Origin: Skeletonema tropicum
Taxonomy: Eukaryota; Bacillariophyta; Thalassiosirophyceae; Thalassiosirales; Thalassiosiraceae
Direction: 5' to 3'
Assembly: GCA_037178625.1 (NCBI GenBank)
Contig: CM074128.1
Location: 2,852,001 to 2,916,000, forward strand
Length of the DNA: 64,000 nucleotides
Shown: in pieces, positions 9,497-21,574 of the stretch
Numbering within the stretch: the stretch's first letter is position 1
How the letters are laid out: each line of letters begins with the position of its first letter
Position numbers and translations under genes: made by a program
The notes under the pieces: generated by a model
Told to the model about the DNA's origin: nothing
Databases searched by the model: none
Seen by the model: only the letters and a program-made list of their open reading frames with translations

Positions 9497-12130
9497 TCAT
9501 CTTCTCCTCTTGTCCTTGTGCCGAGAATATGATCGTTTGTGTCGTTTCTTTTTCTTCTTTCTCTTCTTGTCATATTCATCCATGGAATTGTCGGAGTCTT
9601 CCCTAGAATCAGGGGTGTTACTTGGACTTCTACTCCTTCGGTGTTTACGTCGTTTCCGCCGGTCCTCTCTGCGGCTTCGACGTTTCCGTGATTAGGTGAG
9701 AGTCATCGCTATCTGGAGAGGACGAGCCGCTGCGAGTAGCAACCTGCTTTTGCGTGGGTTCGTTGCTAATGGTATCGTTGCTCATGTGCATCTCTCCAAC
9801 TACGTGTTGCACTTGGTCGTCGTCGTCTTCTGACGAAGAGATTTCCATATCGGAGCCAGCGTCGAATATTGATCTGAATACATCGTAGGATGGGCGGTGA
9901 GGAGGCGGGACATCAATGTCTCCTATTACTGTGTCTAACATGTAATTATCCTCCTCCATATTTTTCGACTTGGTTCCACTCTCGTCCCCTTTCTGTTTTA
10001 GAAGGACTGTTTGATTAAAGTAGGCTTCTTCGCCAGTAGTTGACAATCTTCCCGTAGATACGTTTGCTGAAGCTGTCGCCGCAGCAGAAGGTAGAGAGAT
10101 ACCCCACCGCTTGCAAAGAAGTCGCGATGGCATCCAACTAGTACTAGACACATTTACCCATTCGTCACCATCTTTTGTATCTTCCTCAGTATAAGATTTT
10201 TGGGAGGCAACATTTCCATTGCTAGACGAAACAAACCGATTCTTCATAGATTCTCTGACAGCATTGAAATTCAATTCAGTTCCATCCCTAGCACGCATTT
10301 CGGACTGTTGCCGTGGTTCAGGATGCGGCAGTACCGTTGGAATTGACGAGCGAGAAGACTGCCGACTGGTTCGGTCCTGCAAATCAAGACCCAGCCCACA
10401 ATCAGATGTGTTTACCATGTATGCTGAAGATGCTTTGGCACTATCATGGGCAGGAAAAGTATGCCTCTGTAATACATATCCAGATGGAACCACTGGTCCT
10501 GGCCATCTCTTGGTGCTGCTACCATTATTTTTCTGTTGGCCAAGTTGAAACCCTGGAAGAGGCGGTTTGCCATCTGAAGTTACAGATTTGACAGAATCTC
10601 CTACACCCATTCCCCAAGCATCCCAGGCACCTGCTAGGTTTGTTTCATCCCTCCCTTGATTTTCTCACACTAGAGCGAATGCTCCTAGATGCGGTTGCAT
10701 CGTGAAATAAACCGTTGTTGTCATCTTCATCTTCCGATGCCACAGGAGACTGTATTTCGAGATTATACCCACTACGAGTATTGTTGCTTGTTGGGAAGCC
10801 ATCTCCGTCATGTTCATCATCTTGATAGACGTTGGCATCATCTTCATCCTCAAGAGCAAATCCACTAGACGCCTTTGTACCAATAAAGTCAGTATAATCT
10901 TGAGCTGCGTAGTTCATGTGCTGACCATCTTGCCGACTGTCCGATCGCTGATTCGATTCACTCTTCTCATTGCCATTGTCGCTACTTTTCTTATCCCACA
11001 AACTTTGACGCTCATCTCGTCGAAGATTATCGGTAAAGTAGGCAGTAGATCTCGAATCACTACTTTTGTCGGGAGCTCGACCACGCTTCTGTGCCAGCGC
11101 TCTTCTCTTTTCGTGAAATGCTCTGAACTCAGGTGCATTCTTAAACGGGTCGTAGCCTATGCCATGCTTATTTATCTTTGGCGATGGTATAACCAGCGTT
11201 TGATTGGATGAACGACTATCGGATTCTTTTACCTTCTCGTTAGTGCTTGTGTTTTGTGCTATACTCGGTAGCCGAATTGCTCGTAATCCTTTCGAAGCCA
11301 AATGCTTTGCTGATAAGTTATTTGTTATATGCATCGACTCCAAGTCGTATGCTTGATCCTTATCATCATTTGCAGCATTGAATCCGGGCAACGGAACAAA
11401 TGCCATACCAAGCCTTGAACGATAGCCCAAGACTCGTAACAGACGCCACCCAATCGAGTCTGCCGAGGTTGCAGTAGGTGCCGCCGTTCCAATCTTTGTA
11501 TCGTTATTATTCTCATAAAATTGTGCAATTTCCGCAAGTGCAGCATTAGTCTTGCGATTTGGACGAGTGTAGTCATTTGTACTATCACCACACCCCGATG
11601 GTTGATAATCTTTTCCAAGTTTTTGAGGAGCAAGTAAATCAATCTGATCCTGCTCGTCCATGATATCTTGCAGTGTTGGTGCTGCTCTCATGATTGATGA
11701 TTTTTCCTGACTATTCATGGGCACTGAATGATAATCATCTCCTTCTTCCTCCTCTTCCTCTTCCCATGCAAATCTTGGTCCCGATCGACGCTTACTGCGA
11801 TCTCTTTCATTGCGCTTCTTTTTACGGCCAGTACTACTATTGCCACTACCCTGTAATCAAATCTCCCTCCATTGACAAGCTGCCACCACCCTTGGAAGCT
11901 CCGCTTACCAAATGAGAGCGAATTTCATCATCTGTCCATCCTGATGCCTTTCTAGAAAACCATGACTTGTCACTACCAGTTGCAGTATCTGCAGTTCCTG
12001 CCGAGTGACAAAGTGGGATGTTGTTTCTACGACGAGTTGAGGATGCTGCTGTTTTAGTTTTTCGTGTACGTGTGTAGGTGATGGCTGGATTCGTGCTTGA
12101 AGCACCTTGATCGCTGTCACTGTCGGCCAT
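9497..12130 (-). CDS. GPATCH1/TOUGH-like G-patch spliceosome-associated protein
   Basis: Exon 1 is 12130-11909; a 58-bp intron (11908-11851, GTAAGC...TTACAG) leads in frame to 11850-10645. Recognisable elements in order: acidic region, APTLQDIMDEQD motif, a degenerate G-patch (IGWRLLRVLGYRSRLG), KHGIGYDPFKNAPEFR, and FALEDEDDANVYQDD. A second block (about 10640-9690) has DGKPPLPGFQLGQQ and WPGPVVPSGYVLQRHTFP. A basic KR/SR-rich tail ends at 9497. This order matches GPATCH1/TGH proteins, which act in pre-mRNA and small-RNA processing. Frame changes occur near 10640-10680 (a 40-bp intron GTGTGAG...AGCAG is possible) and near 9690. The G-patch is weak in glycines. Confidence 0.75.
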
Positions 12131-12509
12131 TACTACTGCTTATTACTCTGTCATTATGGCAGCATGACTGTCATGATGTGAATGCACAGCTATAAATCAC
12201 AGGCAGGCTACAGGCAGCGCGCAGGGCTGACTACTATGCTAAAAAACATCGTCCAGCAGAAGTAACATTGTGTAAGATTGTGTAACAGTAACAGTAACAA
12301 GTGAAAGTAACAACAGCCCGAGCGATCGTAAAGCGAGAACCTAAGCGAGTAATAATAAAAGGTGAACCAATCTCTAACAAAAGTGCTCATACACAAGACG
12401 AGCAATGCCATTGAACAGCATGAATTGAATTGTCACCACAGACCATCAATCAATTGAAGGGCATCGCCTCGTGATTAGCTAGAAAGGCAGCTAATTATTC
12501 TTCTGCACA
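12131..12509. promoter_or_regulatory. divergent intergenic promoter region
   Basis: 379 bp between two head-to-head starts. It contains an AACAGTAACAGTAACAAGTG-type short repeat (about 12281-12313). No TATA box or gene is recognised. It probably holds both promoters by position. Confidence 0.5.
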
Positions 12510-15471
12510 ATGCCGAATACAGCAGCAGCTGCACATGCAACAAATGGGGAGGACGACAACGAAGACGTCAAAACAGCGCAAACTCCGGCAGCCTCAAATC
12601 CGACCGGCGCATCCAAAACACCAGTCTCTTCTGGTGGGATGACCATGCGATCTGGTAAAAAGAAGAAACGTTCCGCTTTTACGGCAACTACTCCGTCTAG
12701 AAAACGGGCGAATAAGCGTAGTGCCACTGATGTTGACAGTGGTGGCGGTAATGCGGAGGGTGGTGGTGCTGCAAAGAAAAGGAGACTGACAAAGGTTACT
12801 GCGACGGTGGATGGAGAAGCAGTAGAAAGTGATGATAGCGATGAAGATATGGAGACAGATGATGACGAGGGCTCGGACAATGATGTTGAAATGGAGAACA
12901 GTGGCGTAGCGACCGCCACAAAAGTTCGTTTTGAAACCACCAAGGAGGCAGTTGCCGCAGCGCAATTACCTGAATCGGACAATGGGGTGGATGAAGAAAG
13001 TGAAGAGGGAGAGGATGAGGAGGAAGATGTAGCGGCAGCACAAGCTGAGGCGGAGGCTCGAGCTGCTGCCGCCGCTGCTGCCAATGAACAAGCCGCTGGT
13101 TGGAGGCGTCTACTTACACAAAGGTTGCGACTTCCATCGCAACATACACCTGGTCCAGCAGCAACTGTAGCAGAGGCTCCTGGATTGCCTCCCCCGGCAG
13201 CGGGCGGTCGTCGTCTAATTTTTGATACTGGAGTTAAGAACAAGGCAAACGGCAATACTGAGGATGCAACTGCTACGAGTAGGAATAAATTGTTGATGCA
13301 AACGAGAACAAAGAATGGCACCAAGACGAGTCAATCTTTAACCTCCAAAGCTACCAGCAGCAACAGCAATACATCCACAGTACAACAACCTACTCCACCT
13401 GCTGCATCCTCCTCAACAAAATTATCCACTCTTATTGCTAGAAGAGCTATCCAAAAATCACGAGTTGAAACGCGACATGATTAAATGCACCATGGCTTGG
13501 TTCGCAGTGCTTCTTGTCTTTTTTACGCTTGGAAATGTGACCAATATTATGGGGGACCATGCTTGGGATGTTCGTCAACAAAGTGTTCATTGGAGTGAAT
13601 GGTATGGATTGACAACAATTGATAGTTTGGGACTTAATGAGAGTGACTTGGACTCAGTCATTGCTGAGGCATCTATTGAGGAGGAGGAGGAGGAGGAAGA
13701 AGAGATCGTAACCATTGTAGATCCTGACCTTCTTCAGCAAGCGAAAGCAATGTTAAGGACACAACGAATGAATCAGCATGATATTCAATTATTTGAAAAT
13801 ATCACTGCCGAAGCGATTTTGGCAATGAAAATGCTTGATTCTGCGGAAGACGAACTTTTTCCATCCTCCCCTTCTTTGGCATCCTCCTCGGTACCAGCAT
13901 TCAGTAGTAGTACCACTGATCCTGACGAAATTGCCAAATATATCGCGTCAATGATTGATTCACAAGATGTGCTTATTTTTTCAAAATCTTACTGCCCTTA
14001 CTGTAAAGAAACCAAGGCATTGTTTCGTGACATGGGTGTACAGCCAACAGTTTTAGAGCTGGATGAGATGGAAAATGGATCTCTAGTTCAAGACATGTTG
14101 TCTCAGATGACGGCTCAGGATACTGTACCAAATGTTTTTGTGAAGGGGGATCATGTTGGCGGCAATGATGATACGCAACAGCTTGCCCAGAGTGGAGAAC
14201 TGCAACAGATGCTAGATGTCAATAGCGATGACAAGAAGGAACAAATCAAGTCAAAAGTTGATAGTGTTAATTCCAATATCGGTGAAAAGCAACAATTGCT
14301 AGAGTTCTGGGAGCATGCATTAGCTGAAGTAGAGGCTGCCATTGGATCGCTTGAAGATGGCTCCGTAAGTCAAAATGAAGTCAATGCGGCACTACGCTCG
14401 CTTTCCGAAGCGTCTATGGTAACTGTTTCTGCTGCGGCGCTTGATGTTACTGAAATTCATGTTCCTGGAGAAGGATGCAAAGGTAAAGATTACGTTCCTT
14501 TGGCTACTGGCAAAGAGCACATTGAAGTTGATGTGGTCGGAGGTGTTGATGTGGATGCACTCGATGTTGCTAGCGATGCTCCTCTCTTGTTGGAGGATGC
14601 CCAGAATGCCTATGACAGTTTGGTTGCCTTGGCACAATCCACAAGTGAAACCCTTGTGGGACCCACGGGTCCCTCTGCCTATGCTCAGCAGTGGGCAGAA
14701 AAACTTGTCAAAGAGGAATGCCAAAAAGAAGGTGTTGACGGGTTACCTTCCGTTCAGATTGACTTGCCTAACAAAGTCAGGGCGGAAAAGGCCGCGACTC
14801 CATCTTCATCTGGAGCATACAATGCCCGAGCTGCGATAAAGGATATTGATCGTCTGCTTGAGATTGAAGATGCTGATCGCACTGGTAAATTTGATTATGC
14901 ATCTGCCGTCCATGGTGCTCGCGTCCTACGGAGGGGACCTCGTGCAACTAGTCTATCACTCTATGAGTCTTTGCCGCTCATCAATCGTGTATTGGCATAC
15001 ACGAATTTACGTTTTTATGGACATCCTCCCGAAGTAGCGCTGCGTCCTACTACCTCATTGTATGCTAAAGGACACTGCTGGTCATTTGGGGATGAGTTTT
15101 CTGATAGTCGGTCGCGTCACCAGACGCAGGATAGTTTGAGAGGAGAGTATGCCACGCTGACAGTGGCCTTGTCGCATGCAGTAACTGTTACGGAGGTAAT
15201 GATCGATCACGCTCCCAGGAGCGTTGTTGATGGGAAAAGTGCTTTGAAGGCGTTCCGAGTTGTTGGGTATGAAGACATCGGGGCTTTCGGGGAACCTTGG
15301 GAACTGGGTTCATTTGAATACGACTCTAAGTTGGGATTGCAAGCATTCGCAATACCAACTTCTGTGGGCGGGACTGACGTTCCAAAGCTAAAAGCAGTGA
15401 GTCTTGCTATTGATTCTAACCAGGGTGCCGAGTATTCTTGCCTTTATCGTTTCCGGGTGCATGGGGTTTAA
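12510..15471 (+). CDS. SUN-domain nuclear-envelope protein with internal glutaredoxin domain
   Basis: The N-terminal block (12510 to about 13435) is low-complexity and acidic with nuclear-localisation-like basic runs (SGKKKKRS, PSRKRANKR). After a one-base frame change near 13432, a continuous frame runs to 15471. That frame has a hydrophobic helix (MAWFAVLLVFFTLG), then a glutaredoxin domain with the dithiol site CPYC (13993-14004), the cis-Pro motif TVPNVF and the glutathione-binding GGNDD. A coiled-coil region (about 14220-14400) follows, then a C-terminal SUN domain: RFYGHPPEVALRP, GHCWSFGDE, LTVALSHAVTVTEVMIDHAP and WELGSFEYD. SUN proteins sit in the inner nuclear membrane and bind KASH partners in the perinuclear space. 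By topology the glutaredoxin would also face that lumen. The fusion is within one uninterrupted frame, so it is not an artefact of the frame break. Confidence 0.9.
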
Positions 15472-15545
15472 ACAATTGCGTGAAAGAATATATCTAAATT
15501 TCATAAATGGAAAAATGATTATATGGTTACTGCTTCTTCTTTTTA

Positions 15546-17663
15546 CTAGCATAAAAGTGTCTGTCTCTCGTCAACGTTTGACCCCATGTCGAACTCAAAG
15601 CACAATACACCAATACAGTACTCTTTCAAGCTCTGGAGAGAGTTCATGCATATGCTATTCTCTAACCACTTCGCTCGAATGATTGGTATTCGGTAATCAT
15701 CCGAATAGGAATGATTCATAGTACCTTCTTTATTGATGAGTGTTTCCAATTCTTCATCTTTACAAGGTTCAATTGACCAAGACTCTGCGCTAACATCTCG
15801 GTTGTCTTGGAAACAAGTTCTTAGCTTGTGAACAATCTGGTTTAATGTTGCACAGTCGCGTGCTATCAAAGCATGCATCAACGTAAAAGAATCGTTACTG
15901 ACATTTCCACCCCAGCATTCAATCAGCGATGATATTTGTACAGAGGTGAGTGACTGAAAACCTGGCAGCTTTGCATCTTTTGTTTTTGTATCGATGAACC
16001 CAAATACAACACCGTCCAAAGGAGATATTTTGTGAAAAGGAAACGATCCTCTGATAGTGACCCCTTCTATCTTCGAGTCTGATGCAAACAAAGCATTGTA
16101 TGATTCCAAATCACTCCAAATACTGTAAGAGTCGCAACAAAGCAAGGAGCCTGAAGCCTGGCAGTCTTTTAACCACTGTGCGTCCACACAACGAGCTCCC
16201 AAAGCAACCGCTTTCATGTAGCTGTATGTTCTATGACACGTAGCGATAGAGTTATATCGAGTAGGCTTGCCGCTGCCAAAACGAGCTTTTTCAATTGCAT
16301 GTGTAATTAGAATTGTAGGGAGTGGACTGAGGATTCCACCTCTTGGCACTGGGAGGATATCTGACATGATTCGAACTCCGAGTTCCCCAATGCACAGAGA
16401 CGTCAGTGCTTCACACTCTTCGACATTGAGTACATCATATGCCAGGTACAGTTGTTTCGAAAGAGATTTTAAATGCGTTCCAGATGCAGATGCAGTACAT
16501 TGCTCAACCCTTGGCTTTGCAGCGGTGCCTGAACCCTGTTGCAACTGTATTTCTTTATGTGTTTCGTTTGGAGATGTGCTCACACACCTTCTTTTCGCAA
16601 CAGGCTCTCGATTCTCGGCTTGATTGTCAACAACTTCATCCAAGGCAAATTGACGCTCCCAAGGTTCTGTCTGGAATTCTTGTTCCCACGAGGAACTGTC
16701 ATCATCTTGTTTCTTATCTTTCTTTTCATGGTTCGTTTTGAATGGCGACAAGCAAGTGCCTTCAACTATTGATTCATCATCATCATCATCATCATCAGAT
16801 CCACACTTTGGTTTGGAATCAGTAGACTGGGCCAACGGACTTTCCACTGTTTTAATGTTGTTCATAAAATAATGTAGTTGGGCATTGTTATTGGAGTTGC
16901 TGTTGCGACTGTTACGTAATGGAGTGAGATATGTTCCTGGAATCGTCTGAGTCTCTTCATGAGATTGTGACCTATCTACACTGTTTAGTATCGAAATGCT
17001 GTCGGTACGTACGGAAGTTACTTGACTTTCCCTCACTGTTGGTGTCTCCGATATTTCTGACTTCATCCCAGTCTGTGGCGTATATTGTTGCTGAAATTTG
17101 CCCATATCAATTGTAGTTCGTGTGGACGTTGCTTGACTTCCCAGTACAGTTGGAGTCTCTGATTTTGTTGTTGATTTTTCGCCAGTAGTCTCACGTGGAC
17201 AGAATTCTTGAAAGGTGCCTGGAACTTCTTCCTCGAATGACTCTTCATGACCAATATTTCTGTCTGATTTGCAAACTGCTCCACTTGTTCGTGTGGTGGT
17301 GCTCGTTAAATTACGCATTATGCCAACCAATGATGATAGCTCGCTCAAGTTGTTACATCTTCGGTTAGACATGTCTGACAGGTCAATCTTTTCGAATGCG
17401 TTGGCTTTAGAATCGGCAGCCAGAGTTGCAATCATTGGTTTGGGAGTTATATCAACTTTACAGTGGCAGATAGGACAGCTGGGCATTGATTTTTCCCAAC
17501 AAGAAGCACAAAACATGTCTCCACAATGAGATGACACAAGCAATGCTCCGACATATGCATTGCATTGAGCTGTATCATTTTCGGACGATGAAGGCAGACG
17601 CCCACATCCTCTACAAGAAGATGCCTTCTGTAGGCAGCTAATGGCCTCAGCTAACGACGGCAT
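15546..17663 (-). CDS. BRCA1/BARD1-like RING and tandem-BRCT protein
   Basis: 705 residues from the ATG at 17663, chosen over an in-frame upstream ATG (17825) because the RING follows directly and the extension overlaps an inverted repeat. RING: CRGC at residues 17-20, SSHCGDMFCASC and CPICH at about 62-66, the C3HC4 layout of BRCA1/BARD1. The middle is a long disordered Ser/Thr-rich region. The C-terminal ~270 residues hold two BRCT repeats (LYLAYDVLNVEECEAL ... ALGARCVDAQWLKDC, then DGVVFGF ... IIRAKWLENSI), each with the Trp of the final BRCT helix. Expected role: ubiquitin ligase/scaffold in homologous recombination repair. Single exon, no frame breaks. Whether BRCA1 or BARD1 is unresolved; no ankyrin repeats are seen. 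Confidence 0.75.
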   Translation of the reverse strand: MPSLAEAISCLQKASSCRGCGRLPSSSENDTAQCNAYVGALLVSSHCGDMFCASCWEKSMPSCPICHCKVDITPKPMIATLAADSKANAFEKIDLSDMSNRRCNNLSELSSLVGIMRNLTSTTTRTSGAVCKSDRNIGHEESFEEEVPGTFQEFCPRETTGEKSTTKSETPTVLGSQATSTRTTIDMGKFQQQYTPQTGMKSEISETPTVRESQVTSVRTDSISILNSVDRSQSHEETQTIPGTYLTPLRNSRNSNSNNNAQLHYFMNNIKTVESPLAQSTDSKPKCGSDDDDDDDESIVEGTCLSPFKTNHEKKDKKQDDDSSSWEQEFQTEPWERQFALDEVVDNQAENREPVAKRRCVSTSPNETHKEIQLQQGSGTAAKPRVEQCTASASGTHLKSLSKQLYLAYDVLNVEECEALTSLCIGELGVRIMSDILPVPRGGILSPLPTILITHAIEKARFGSGKPTRYNSIATCHRTYSYMKAVALGARCVDAQWLKDCQASGSLLCCDSYSIWSDLESYNALFASDSKIEGVTIRGSFPFHKISPLDGVVFGFIDTKTKDAKLPGFQSLTSVQISSLIECWGGNVSNDSFTLMHALIARDCATLNQIVHKLRTCFQDNRDVSAESWSIEPCKDEELETLINKEGTMNHSYSDDYRIPIIRAKWLENSICMNSLQSLKEYCIGVLCFEFDMGSNVDERQTLLC

Positions 17664-17767
17664 GATGGACTGAACCAACAACTCGAGGGTCGGCAACGGT
17701 ACAGTTAGCTTGTAGCTTGCATGCTGTGAGCATGTCGCGAATAGGTCGCGAATACAGAATAAAGTGG

Positions 17768-17922
17768 GTCCAAAGAAGTTGCCCGCCGTATTCCTTACCC
17801 TCCAAGATAATTTCTGGGGACACAAGAATCCAGGACACTAGCAGGTGCCTGTTCCGGAAATTGCTCGTCCACATGTTGCCCGCCCCCATCAGCGGACTCT
17901 CCCGCGGGCAACTTCTTTGGAC
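17768..17922. repeat. 155-bp element with 18-bp perfect inverted ends
   Basis: GTCCAAAGAAGTTGCCCG at 17768-17785 is the exact reverse complement of 17905-17922. It lies in the 550-bp gap between the RING-BRCT gene and the coiled-coil gene at 18214. The interior is not obviously coding. It could form a cruciform or be a miniature element; no clear target duplication is seen. Confidence 0.75.
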
Positions 17923-18213
17923 CACTGTAAGACTGCGCTGTGTCTGTAAGTAATAAGAGGGCTGTCAGCGATAATCTGGCGAAATGGTGCTTGAACTTTT
18001 TTATGAAGCTCAAAATATCCCAGAGCTTCCCAAGAGTGCTACCATACTTATGACTTTATGTTGTTGTTGTGACTTCTGGAGTGAAGGTGAAGGGCTCCAA
18101 TATATTGCTGTAGATTATTGCCATTGTCCATGCCATCTCTAGAGAGAGCTGGTGTGTAGATAGTATCATCGTTGCATCATAAAGTATCCGCTTCATCTGG
18201 TTAGATCTCTAAC

Positions 18214-18843
18214 ATGGGTACATTGTTCTCGTGGTTGCGCGGGGGAGGCATAAACAGACAGCTGCAGAAATCACTACAAGCTTCAGAGGATAAAGTGTTA
18301 TCTCTCAAAGAGGAGCTCGGCCAACTTAACAAGGAGCTGAAGACTTTGGAAGAAAAACATGAACAGGAGAGTAATGTCAGGGCCGAGGAGGTGAAGATGT
18401 TGGAGGGGAAAAATAGTGAATTTGTAGCGAAAATTGAAGATCTCACTTCAAGAAACAGTGAGTTGGAGGCTGCAAATGAGGTCTTACTAAAAGAAAAAGA
18501 GCAATTGGAGAGTAACAAAGAAATACTGTCACAATCAAAATCTGCAGCAAATATGTCGGAGATGTGTGCGACGGCAATTGCAGCGACAAGTGACAAAGAA
18601 ATACAAGATGTGATAAAAACGCTGGAGCGGAAAAATCAAGAACTCATAGTTGCTTTAGCAAACGAAAAGAAGAAGGCTTTGAGAAGGAAACAAGAAGCGT
18701 CGGATAGAAGAGCTAAGTTCAAAGAAAGAGTTCAGAATCTGACAAGGAAATTGTCTGATGATGAGGATGAATTACCTGACCATGACGCGGAGGGGACACC
18801 AAAAGCAGGGAGTTCACCAAAGCGTGTAGACACAGACGATTGA
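18214..18843 (+). CDS. coiled-coil protein, unknown function
   Basis: 209 residues, intact. Residues 15-170 are continuous heptad-type sequence rich in Lys, Glu and Leu (LSLKEELGQLNKELKTLEEK). The C-terminus is acidic and Ser/Pro-rich (SDDEDELPDHD). The N-terminus MGTLFSWLRGGG has Gly2 and could be N-acylated, which is speculative. No family recognised. The start lies in CTAACATGG context after a TA-rich leader. Confidence 0.65.
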   Translation: MGTLFSWLRGGGINRQLQKSLQASEDKVLSLKEELGQLNKELKTLEEKHEQESNVRAEEVKMLEGKNSEFVAKIEDLTSRNSELEAANEVLLKEKEQLESNKEILSQSKSAANMSEMCATAIAATSDKEIQDVIKTLERKNQELIVALANEKKKALRRKQEASDRRAKFKERVQNLTRKLSDDEDELPDHDAEGTPKAGSSPKRVDTDD

Positions 18844-18906
18844 AGTAACTCGAAGTTATTATTTGCTATACATTATTATGTTAATCATCCTGGAAGATAA
18901 CAAATA

Positions 18907-21166
18907 TTATGGCACTGGCAATCCTCTCCCCGATATCATAGACTCGTACATCTTCTGTGCAGCATCTTCAATTTGTTGGAGTTCATCTAAAATATCTTCC
19001 GTAGTTGACACCGAATCAAATGATTCAGCGTTGAGAATCATGTCGTACAGCTGATCACGCATATTTTCCTTTGGTAGATCTAGTGGGAATTCTTGTTTGG
19101 GCTCTTTCACTCTTTTGGGGCTCATCTCTTGCTTCTTCACGCTAGCAGGTTCCGTCCTCGTTATCTCCGGTGGATCAACGATGTCTATCTGTTGGGGATT
19201 TTTCACATCTGCGGTCACCCTGGGTGACCGGCTGTTCTTTTTTCTTCAAGGGAGCCATTTCCTTTTCCTTCTTCTTTATCGTTGGTTGATTCGCTGTAAC
19301 TTGTACTTCCGTCATTTTCGCTTCGCTAGGCTTGTTCACTTCTTTGGTCACTCTATTTGCAGTCGGGTCTTCTACCAACTTCAAGGGAGCAGGCTTCTTC
19401 TTCTCCACCGCTGGCGCATCAGCCTTCTTTCGGGTGACGTTGCTTTTGTTCTTTCTTTCGTCTTGCGTCTTGACATTGGTTGCTGTAGTGTTTCGAGCTG
19501 GTTCTTGCACAATACTTTCTGTCCATTTGGTGGACATATCTTCCTGTTCTTCTTCGACAACACCGTCGACTTCATCACTAGATTCCCTTCTGAATTCATC
19601 ATGCTGCTCCGAAATATCCTCTAAAGGTGCTAGTTGTTGTTGGGCATATGCAAATGCTAGTTCTCTTCCTGAAAAGTTTGTAGATTTCTTTCTTCTAAAC
19701 GACAGCTTGTTCTTGAGCGAAATCTTCTTTTTGTTCTTTTCCTTGCCTTTCCTGTCTGATGATACGCTGCTTCCATCTGTACTTCCGCTAAAACTATTTT
19801 TGATTTCTGCTGCTACAGCAGCTACTGACTTCACCACGGGGCTTTGTGAAACTGGTCTTGGTGAAACGGGGCTTTGTGCAACGGGGCTTTGTGCAACGGT
19901 GCGTTGTACAACGGGGCTTTGTACAGGTTGACTTTTGACTTGTGGTTGGGCCATAGCATTTTCAACCAAACTCTCGACCTTCTTCTCAGGGACAGCTGGT
20001 TTTGGAGAGGCTTTTGGTGTTATGCTGGTTTTGGTACTCTCCACGCGTGGCCTGTTTTTATCTACTTCAGCCTTATCTGCGCTTTGACGTTTGTTCTTGA
20101 TACCGAACAACTTCTTCTTTTTCTTCTTGGAAGTCTCAACGTCAGATTTTATTGCCTCCACTGACTTGTTGCCACTTTTCGACGCCTCCAAAGGCTCGAT
20201 CAGATCGATATCGTCTGAGCAGCTCGGCTTAACTGAAACATCTTGTGTACTTAGTCACTTCATTCGCAGAATCTGATGATTCTGATGATTTTGTCAAGAG
20301 CTGTTGAATAGCAATGTTGAGCTCAGCAGTAGATTTCGCTTTCTTTTTCTTCACCTTCTTTTCCGTAGGAGTAAATCGAGTGTCTGTGGCCTTCTTTTCT
20401 TTAGGAGCGGCCTCTTTGCTCTTGGTAGTAGTAGCTGCATTTGTTCTTCTGCTACTTCTGCTACTTTTGGCCTTTCTTTCTTCGACGACTTCACTCCTCT
20501 CAGAAAAGTTTGAGCTGGCACTAACTGAGCTTGAGCTGGCACTGATGGATGTTACATCAGTAACATCATCTGGTGTATGATTCACTCCTAATACACTCAA
20601 AAATCCTCCAAGTGATGGCATCACTAGTCCCAAATGCCCATGGTCTACATCAATCTCGTTCTTAAAATCGTGGATCCTCTCGTAGCTAACAATACTGCCA
20701 TCGTCTGATGCCGCCTTACTGAGCCCACCATCAAAATAGTTATCCATCGTTTCGATGAGAGACGCATCATCTTCAGAACGTGAACTGGTCATCTTAAAAT
20801 TCGCTGGTAGTGTGATTGGTGTGAAAATGCTTGATAAACCAGAAGGCGGTTTCTGCTCTGCATGTTCCAAGGTATCGTCATCATCATCGTCTTCATCAAA
20901 CGTATCTCGATTGTAGGAATAATCATCATCTTCATAGTCATCGAAAGACTGCGGACAGCGTTCTTCGTAGGTCTGGAACTCGTTTGACCATGTAACACTC
21001 CTATCCACATTCTTCTTCTTCTTTTCTTTTTCTTGCCCTTAGCATTTCTGAGGATGGAATGGTAGCTACCTTCAAAGGATACGGAACTTCCATCATAGAC
21101 CCCGTTAACGGAGTTTAGTGATGACCGCTTGGATTTAAACATATTTGATACAGCCTTGAATGGCAA
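18907..21166 (-). CDS. Lys/Ser-rich disordered protein A (paralogue of the gene at 21575), frame-shifted
   Basis: Reads as four blocks in changing frames: 21166 to about 21025, about 21020-20240, about 20250-19200 and about 19218-18907. Early segments are GSSVSFEGSYHSILRN and RSVTWSNEFQTYEE, then acidic runs, SSIFTPITLPANF, DNYFDGGLSKAASDDGSI and HGHLGLVMPSLGGFLSVLG. A long KKK/SP-repeat region (QSPVAQSPV) and a helical C-terminus follow. These conserved islands recur in the divergent neighbour. No family is recognised; a role as a basic, disordered structural or signalling protein is only a guess. One break lies in an A/G-rich run near 21025, the others near 20240 and 19215. Confidence 0.6.
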
Positions 21167-21574
21167 GTTCTTATTGTAATAATGCCCCAGCTAATCTTGC
21201 TAACTACGCACGCTACTGAACTGCCTCATAAATAGTGAGAGTGCAATCATATGGCTCGCACTGAGCGTTGCTGAGGCGTTGAACTCGCTGTTCAAGTTAG
21301 CACGTTTGATATTTTCTCGTATCTTTTCTTGTAATCGAGGCGTTAGATTTGACGTTGAATCGCTACTTTCAGTTCCTCTCTTAGTGTTTTCTCTCTCACA
21401 CGTCTTCCCCTTTTTTTTGGCAGTGCACCTTCTGCAACTGAAGGAGAATACCTTGCCCATGCTAGCTGTACGTTTGGTCGTATTGTTATATCATTGTTTC
21501 AGGCCAATGTTGTTGATTGCGTCGTGTAGGTGTCAGAATTAACCACTCCTTTTTTCAAGAACAGTCAAAGAACT
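21167..21574. promoter_or_regulatory. shared region between head-to-head paralogues
   Basis: 408 bp between the first ATG of each paralogue. It includes a minus-strand open stretch (21460-21200, starting MGKVFSFSCRRC) that could be a small gene or a spliced 5' exon of paralogue A. On the plus strand the reading frame of paralogue B stays open back to 21530 without an ATG, suggesting an upstream exon. No core promoter motif is evident. Confidence 0.4.

Noticed and set aside
12491..13324. 277-residue minus-strand open frame opposite the SUN gene N-terminus
   Set aside because: Low-complexity antisense of an acidic, codon-biased region; no family features and a real gene lies opposite.
21200..21460. 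86-residue minus-strand frame starting MGKVFSFSCRRC
   Set aside because: Could be a 5' exon of the Lys/Ser-rich gene, but no donor could be matched confidently, so not listed as a gene.
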